Source: Panorpa germanica
Lineage: Eukaryota > Arthropoda > Insecta > Mecoptera > Panorpidae
DNA: 64,000 nucleotides
Reading direction: 5' to 3'
Assembly (NCBI GenBank): GCA_963678705.1
Contig: OY783216.1
Location: 6,510,001-6,574,000, forward strand
Position 1 is the stretch's first letter. Every line of letters begins with the position of its first letter. The translations under genes and the position numbers were made by a program. The notes beneath the pieces were generated by a model that was not told where the DNA came from, ran no database searches, and saw only the letters and a program-made list of their open reading frames with translations. Below are positions 59,600 through 64,000 of the stretch, piece after piece.

Positions 59600-60258
59600 A
59601 AAAGCAAATTTTCTATAATGATTTTTGACGACACAGTTAATATATAATTATTTCTCTAATTGCTACATCATAAGATAACATTTGAAGAATACTTTGTGAA
59701 ACTTTCATAAATAAATATCAAGAAATGAGGCATTGACAGCGAATCTCCGCTGACGTCACAAAAAAAAGTAACATTGCGGTGCCACTCATAACTCATCACT
59801 GGATTTTCTGGTATCAAAAAACCAAAATGATTTCATTGATTTGACTGATTTCATGATGACATTGATTATTGATTTTTCAATTTTTTACAGCAAAATACCG
59901 ATTTTTCATGAAAAAAATCAGAAACTTTGTTATTTTAAAATACGTTAAAATTAAAAAATTTAAAAAAACTCGACAGCGTTACCTCGGCATTTATATAAAG
60001 AAAGAGTGTGCAAAATTTAAAAAGAATCGGTCCAGTAGATTTTGAGCTAGAGATGGCTCTTTAAAAAAAACTCTCGAAAGAACATAAGTGTGAGAAAACG
60101 CGTTTAAAGTTTTAAAGTAAGACGAAACCAGACTAGAGAGGTGAAGACTTAAGACTGTGTATTGTATATCCTACAGTTTTACTCCAACCGACTTCAAATT
60201 TTCACACAATAAACTTAATATGTTGTACATAAATAAAAATAATTTTAAAAAAAGTTGA
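59600..60258 (-). mobile_element. piggyBac-like MITE, family C copy 2 (reverse, eroded)
   Basis: Reverse of 5638-6286, sharing TTGACGACACAGTTAATATA, ATCAAGAAATGAGGCATTGA, AACATTGCGGTG and ACATTATTTATG-type tracts. Terminal TTAA sites are not recognisable. Confidence 0.65.
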
Positions 60259-61480
60259 TAATCTGCGATAAAAATATGTGACTTTTTTTATTGGAACTTC
60301 ACCTATGCCATTTCACCCAAATGTTTACTGGGTGCAAATACAACAAGTACGTTTGAGAGAGATCTGCCTTATGTGTTCAATATATTTAAGATAATATTCC
60401 CCTATTTTTCTAAAAGTTATTTCTGTAGACATAATACAGCAATAAGACTCTCTTCCATATGGACCCCTCCTCCCCATTCCATGTTATTATTAAACTTGTC
60501 AATAGTTATTCTGGCGACTCGTCTGGTTTCGGCGATCTTCTCGCTTTTGTTGACTTTAAATCTGTTGACTTTCCCCACAGTACTCGGCCTCTGTTTTGTT
60601 TGCCAAACACACTGTCGTTGACCCTTGATCAAAATACATTCATATTTACATTTAATACATGAGCGTTCACCGTTGAATCCGCGATAAAATTATGAAATAA
60701 ATGGAAAAAAAAAGATTATCGCAATGAAATTCCAAATATTTCAACCATTTCGTCATAAATATTCGTGTATATATAAAATACAAGTTTTATTTTGTTTTCT
60801 GTTATTTTTATATGCAAGAGTAAGGAGAAGAGACCTGGATGTTTTCTGGCTGAACTATATAATGATGTTTCAGGAAATTTGGCACGCGGCCATGGATTTT
60901 GTCCACACTGTTGTACTTTCCAAGTGGTCTGTTTTAATTTTGATACCTTCTCATCTCCGTCAATAAGCGATTCTATCTGTCTGCTCCACACTGATATAGT
61001 ATATCGTTTTCTATTTCTGATATCATATAATTTCTACACCTTAAATTGATTTCTTAGTCTTAGTCTTCAAAATACATTTCTGTTGGTCAAATTTGAATTG
61101 GAATGATATCAACATATTGAATGATATGAAATTAAATAATATTAATAAATACCTATTTAAAATTTTGTCGAAGTAATACATTTTATTTAACCTAGTTTAC
61201 TAAATTATTAATATTAATATTGTGTATTGCTTCAGTCTTCTCACTTCGTATAAATATGCCATTTCTTTTGCACTTTATTTTATAACAGAAATGGCAATTG
61301 AATAAAATAGTAGAGGGTAGGTTCGGCACAGCGGCAAGAATCGGTCTTATTTATTATTAAAGCTTTTTTTTAGACAATTAGTAGCTCCAAACGAAGACAG
61401 AGATCTGTTTTAATATGATACGATGGAAAGAACATTGTGTCATATATATTTTTACAATTAGATCTTAGAAATCGTATAAA
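60259..61480. other. unrecognised, weakly coding-like on the minus strand
   Basis: Open minus-strand frames at 60991-60716 (IESLIDGDEKVSKLKQTTWK, QNPWPRAKFPETSLYSSARK) and 60632-60417 (STVGKVNRFKVNKSEKIAET) look less random than other ORFs here. They match no domain I know; they may be an old element or unrelated exons. Plus-strand ORFs over the same bases are alternatives. Confidence 0.25.
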
Positions 61481-61830
61481 AGGGTTGCCACAAAAAAATG
61501 ATTTCAAATTTCCCTGATAATTCCAGGTTATCCAAAATTATTGAAGAATTTCAGCTTAGCTTATTTTGACGACAAATTTTTTTTCATTAGCTACACGTTT
61601 TCTTTCTAAATTTTCTGATTCATTTCATTTTGAATTTTAAATGAAATATAATGTACTATATATGAAATAGTCCAATCAAATGCCCTGATATCTTTTGAAA
61701 TTTCCTGAAATTCTCTGATATTTATTGAAATTTCTTAAAATTCCCTGATATTTCCATGATATTTTTAGGTTGCATGAAACTCCCTGATAATTCCCGGATT
61801 TCCAGGTTTTCCAAGTCTGTGGCCACCCTG
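61481..61830. mobile_element. MITE-like element with GGTTGCCACA/TGGCCACCC ends
   Basis: About 350 bp, with the left end AGGGTTGCCACA roughly inverted at the right as TGTGGCCACCCTG. The interior is a degenerate tandem of CCCTGATATTTCCTGAAATT-like units about 20-25 bp long. No gene; the minus-strand ORF over it follows the repeat. Confidence 0.5.
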
Positions 61831-62812
61831 TACTCTTGAAAGTCTGATACAAAGTTCGTCTACAACTGTCAAAGTAAGACCACTGCAATAAGACAGTCCT
61901 CATCATAATGTGCTGTACAATTAATGCGAACCCTTTGAGTCTGAATCTGATTCTGATTGGAGAATTTATCTGATTATCAAAAAATGCTTTTAAAAGGAAG
62001 GAAGGAACATTACCCTCAATAAAGAATATTGTTCTTCAATATTAAAACTTAAAACGAATTGACTATTACTCCACATGAACGAATGAATCGATATCGGCTA
62101 GCCTTCTACAGATAAACTTAATCTTCTGTTGCAATGTAAGAAGATTAACAGGAATTGAGAGAAACACTTTGATGAGATTTATACACAAACTAAACTAAAC
62201 TTATGTTATTTTAAAGTTATAATGTATACAGTCTGAATAACCAGATCTCTGATATACTTGTAGAGTTGTAGGATTCTTTCTTACTCTCTCTCTCTCTCTC
62301 TCTCTGTTGAGACGAGTTGAGTTCAGTTAAGTGCGCTCTCAAAGGTAGTTTATAGTTTCCACTTGTAAATAATTTACTACCAATAAAACATGTTCTTGTT
62401 TAAGCACACATCTTCAAAGTTATGTTATTATTCAACAAACTGAAGAAATTTATAGTTTAATAGTAAATTATAACGATACATTGAATTTGTATGATAGTGG
62501 AAGAAAAATTAAAGAATATTAAAGGCTATGAAGTGTCAAGAAGACATCGCTGTTATAACGACGCTAAGCGCATATAAGCTTACTCACATTTTTCCAGTTT
62601 TATATTATATGTTTTTTAATAATATCATATAAAGATGATTACTATATATATGACTATTTAGTCTGGATTAATTCTTAAGTGCTATTCTACACGACGCCGC
62701 CACTGTCTTATACACGGAATACATACTGCACGCAATCAATCACTCCCTGATCACAAAATTGACGTGAATTGATACTAGAATGTTTTAATAAAATAATTAT
62801 CATTTATTTTAG
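61831..62812. other. no gene seen; (CT)n microsatellite
   Basis: A CT dinucleotide run at 62283-62305 is the only feature. Confidence 0.5.
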
Positions 62813-62963
62813 GTATCGTGCCCAATTAAATATTCACTATATTAATTTACAAGAGCGATTGCCACGAAGGAGTCGAGTTGTGAAGGTGGGGAGTGGGGAT
62901 CTATTTACTAAAAGATCTTATGATGCTGCGAAACATAATATGAGTAAATATTTGAGAAAGTAA
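62813..62963 (+). CDS. orphan exon-like ORF, plus strand
   Basis: After the acceptor-like CATTTATTTTAG (ends 62812) an open frame in phase 2 reads YRAQLNIHYINLQERLPRRS, RVVKVGSGDLFTKRSYDAAK and HNMSKYLRK, then stop. Basic composition and a G+C rise at 62850-62905 suggest a real terminal exon or an element remnant. No upstream partner exon was found on the plus strand and I do not recognise the family. Confidence 0.25.
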
Positions 62964-64000
62964 ATATTTGAGATAAAGAAAATGATTGATTGTAAAAAGA
63001 CTCAAAACCCATATGGTACTCCGTAATAATCAATCTTTAAAATCCTTAGAGGTTCATCAGAGGGTTTGGAACAATGAAGATAGCGTAGAAAAAGTTTAAC
63101 AATGGTGGTTAGAAAAAAATTATTTCTTGTAGAAGAAAAATGAACGCTTTAAGACAAGAATGTATCACTCCAAAAAAATTTACAAGAAGAAGTGGGACAA
63201 TGTATCTTGAAAACAACTTCCTGTGCAAAAAAAAAAGAGAAAAAGTTTTTCCTCAGAAAAATACGTTCATTAATATTTAAAACTAGAATAGTATTAAATG
63301 AAGACAGTATGAATAGCTCCATAGTGTAATACAACAAAGTTATATAATAGAGTGTAAAAGAGATTCCTATCAAACCATTTATGATATTACTAACACCTTT
63401 TTCGAGCAACACATAAAGCTTATGATATAATTAAGGTGGTATACAAGGTAATTTTTTAAAGATATTAATTAGTTGGTGACGTCAAAAATATGACTAAAAA
63501 TTAAGCGATGAAAAGAAATTCAAATTATAAACAACTGGGTATATCTATGTCAATTTTTAAATATTTAAAAAAACCTACACACTAATAAGCGTATATTAAC
63601 CTACATTTCAATAAAAAAAAACTACCCTTAAAGAATGAGTTCGCACGAATCAAAGATTCAACGCTATTGACTTTTGTGTCATTAAAATTAAAAAGCAGAA
63701 AAAACTACATCATTTCCAACTTAAAAACTATTTTAACAAGAGAAGAAAATAACTTTTTTAAAACTCTGAAAGTTATTTAATGCAAGAATGATATCTATAA
63801 AATCTGGATGTCAATTTATTACATGAAAATGTTGTAGGCAGTGGTGTACCCAAGCACAGAACCTGTGGGATCTTGAACTCGGTTTAGAAAAGTTCTTAGT
63901 AGAGTTTTTCTTTAGAAAGTCATTGCATCAGACACACTGTTGCTATTTTAATTTTATTGTATTACTGCGATTTCAAGAGCAAGGTTATATATTACAATAA
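62964..64000. other. right end, nothing recognised
   Basis: AT-rich sequence with no supported gene or repeat. Confidence 0.5.

Noticed and set aside
62283-62305. CT run as a regulatory GAGA-type element
   Set aside because: A simple microsatellite with no other promoter context.
1-64000. CRISPR arrays, prokaryotic operons, phage or plasmid features
   Set aside because: No spaced direct repeats of that type; introns, polyadenylation signals and eukaryotic mobile elements show nuclear arthropod DNA.

Overview
The window is AT-rich arthropod DNA, probably insect. It holds spliced genes with long introns, TCAGT initiator-like promoter elements, an irritans-type mariner, R1/I/jockey-type non-LTR retrotransposon tails and many short TTAA- or TIR-bounded elements. 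I see no rRNA, complete tRNA, CRISPR array or prokaryotic operon. All exon calls come from reading-frame continuity, splice sites and recognisable protein families; no transcript or database was consulted.

The backbone of the window is one minus-strand gene, the insect ZO-1 homologue polychaetoid (pyd). Six consecutive common exons lie at 2227-1: PDZ1 is encoded by 2227-2058 and 1984-1770, PDZ2 by 1329-1021, linkers by 942-763 and 686-557, and the start of PDZ3 by 83-1, where the gene leaves the window. An optional proline/serine-rich exon lies 37 kb upstream (39968-39752). Six candidate alternative first coding exons are spread over 54 kb. The three upstream of the optional exon (57419, 50364, 47743) end in phase 2, which its acceptor needs. 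The three between it and PDZ1 (31410, 25912, 3095) end in phase 0, which PDZ1 needs. All six have an in-frame stop upstream of their ATG.

Nested in the intron between the optional exon and PDZ1, on the plus strand, is an ER thioredoxin-fold gene of the TXNDC12/ERp18/AGR family (35157-38909). It has three tandem, diverged copies of its first exon (active sites CRAC, CPEC, CKEC). All end in phase 2 at the same codon and can join the one shared terminal exon, which ends in an IDEL ER-retention-like tail. Copies 2 and 3 use GC-AG donors and lack an obvious signal peptide.

The rest is intron filled with mobile-element debris. It includes seven copies of a TIR family beginning AATGGGCTTGTGTCCT, three related piggyBac-like TTAA families, mariner-like miniature elements, several other MITEs, a mariner transposase remnant and 5'-truncated non-LTR elements. 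One of these inserted exactly across the splice donor of a pyd exon and duplicated it. The right end (58-64 kb) is upstream of the most distal pyd start found and has only repeats, weak coding-like segments and one orphan exon-like ORF.
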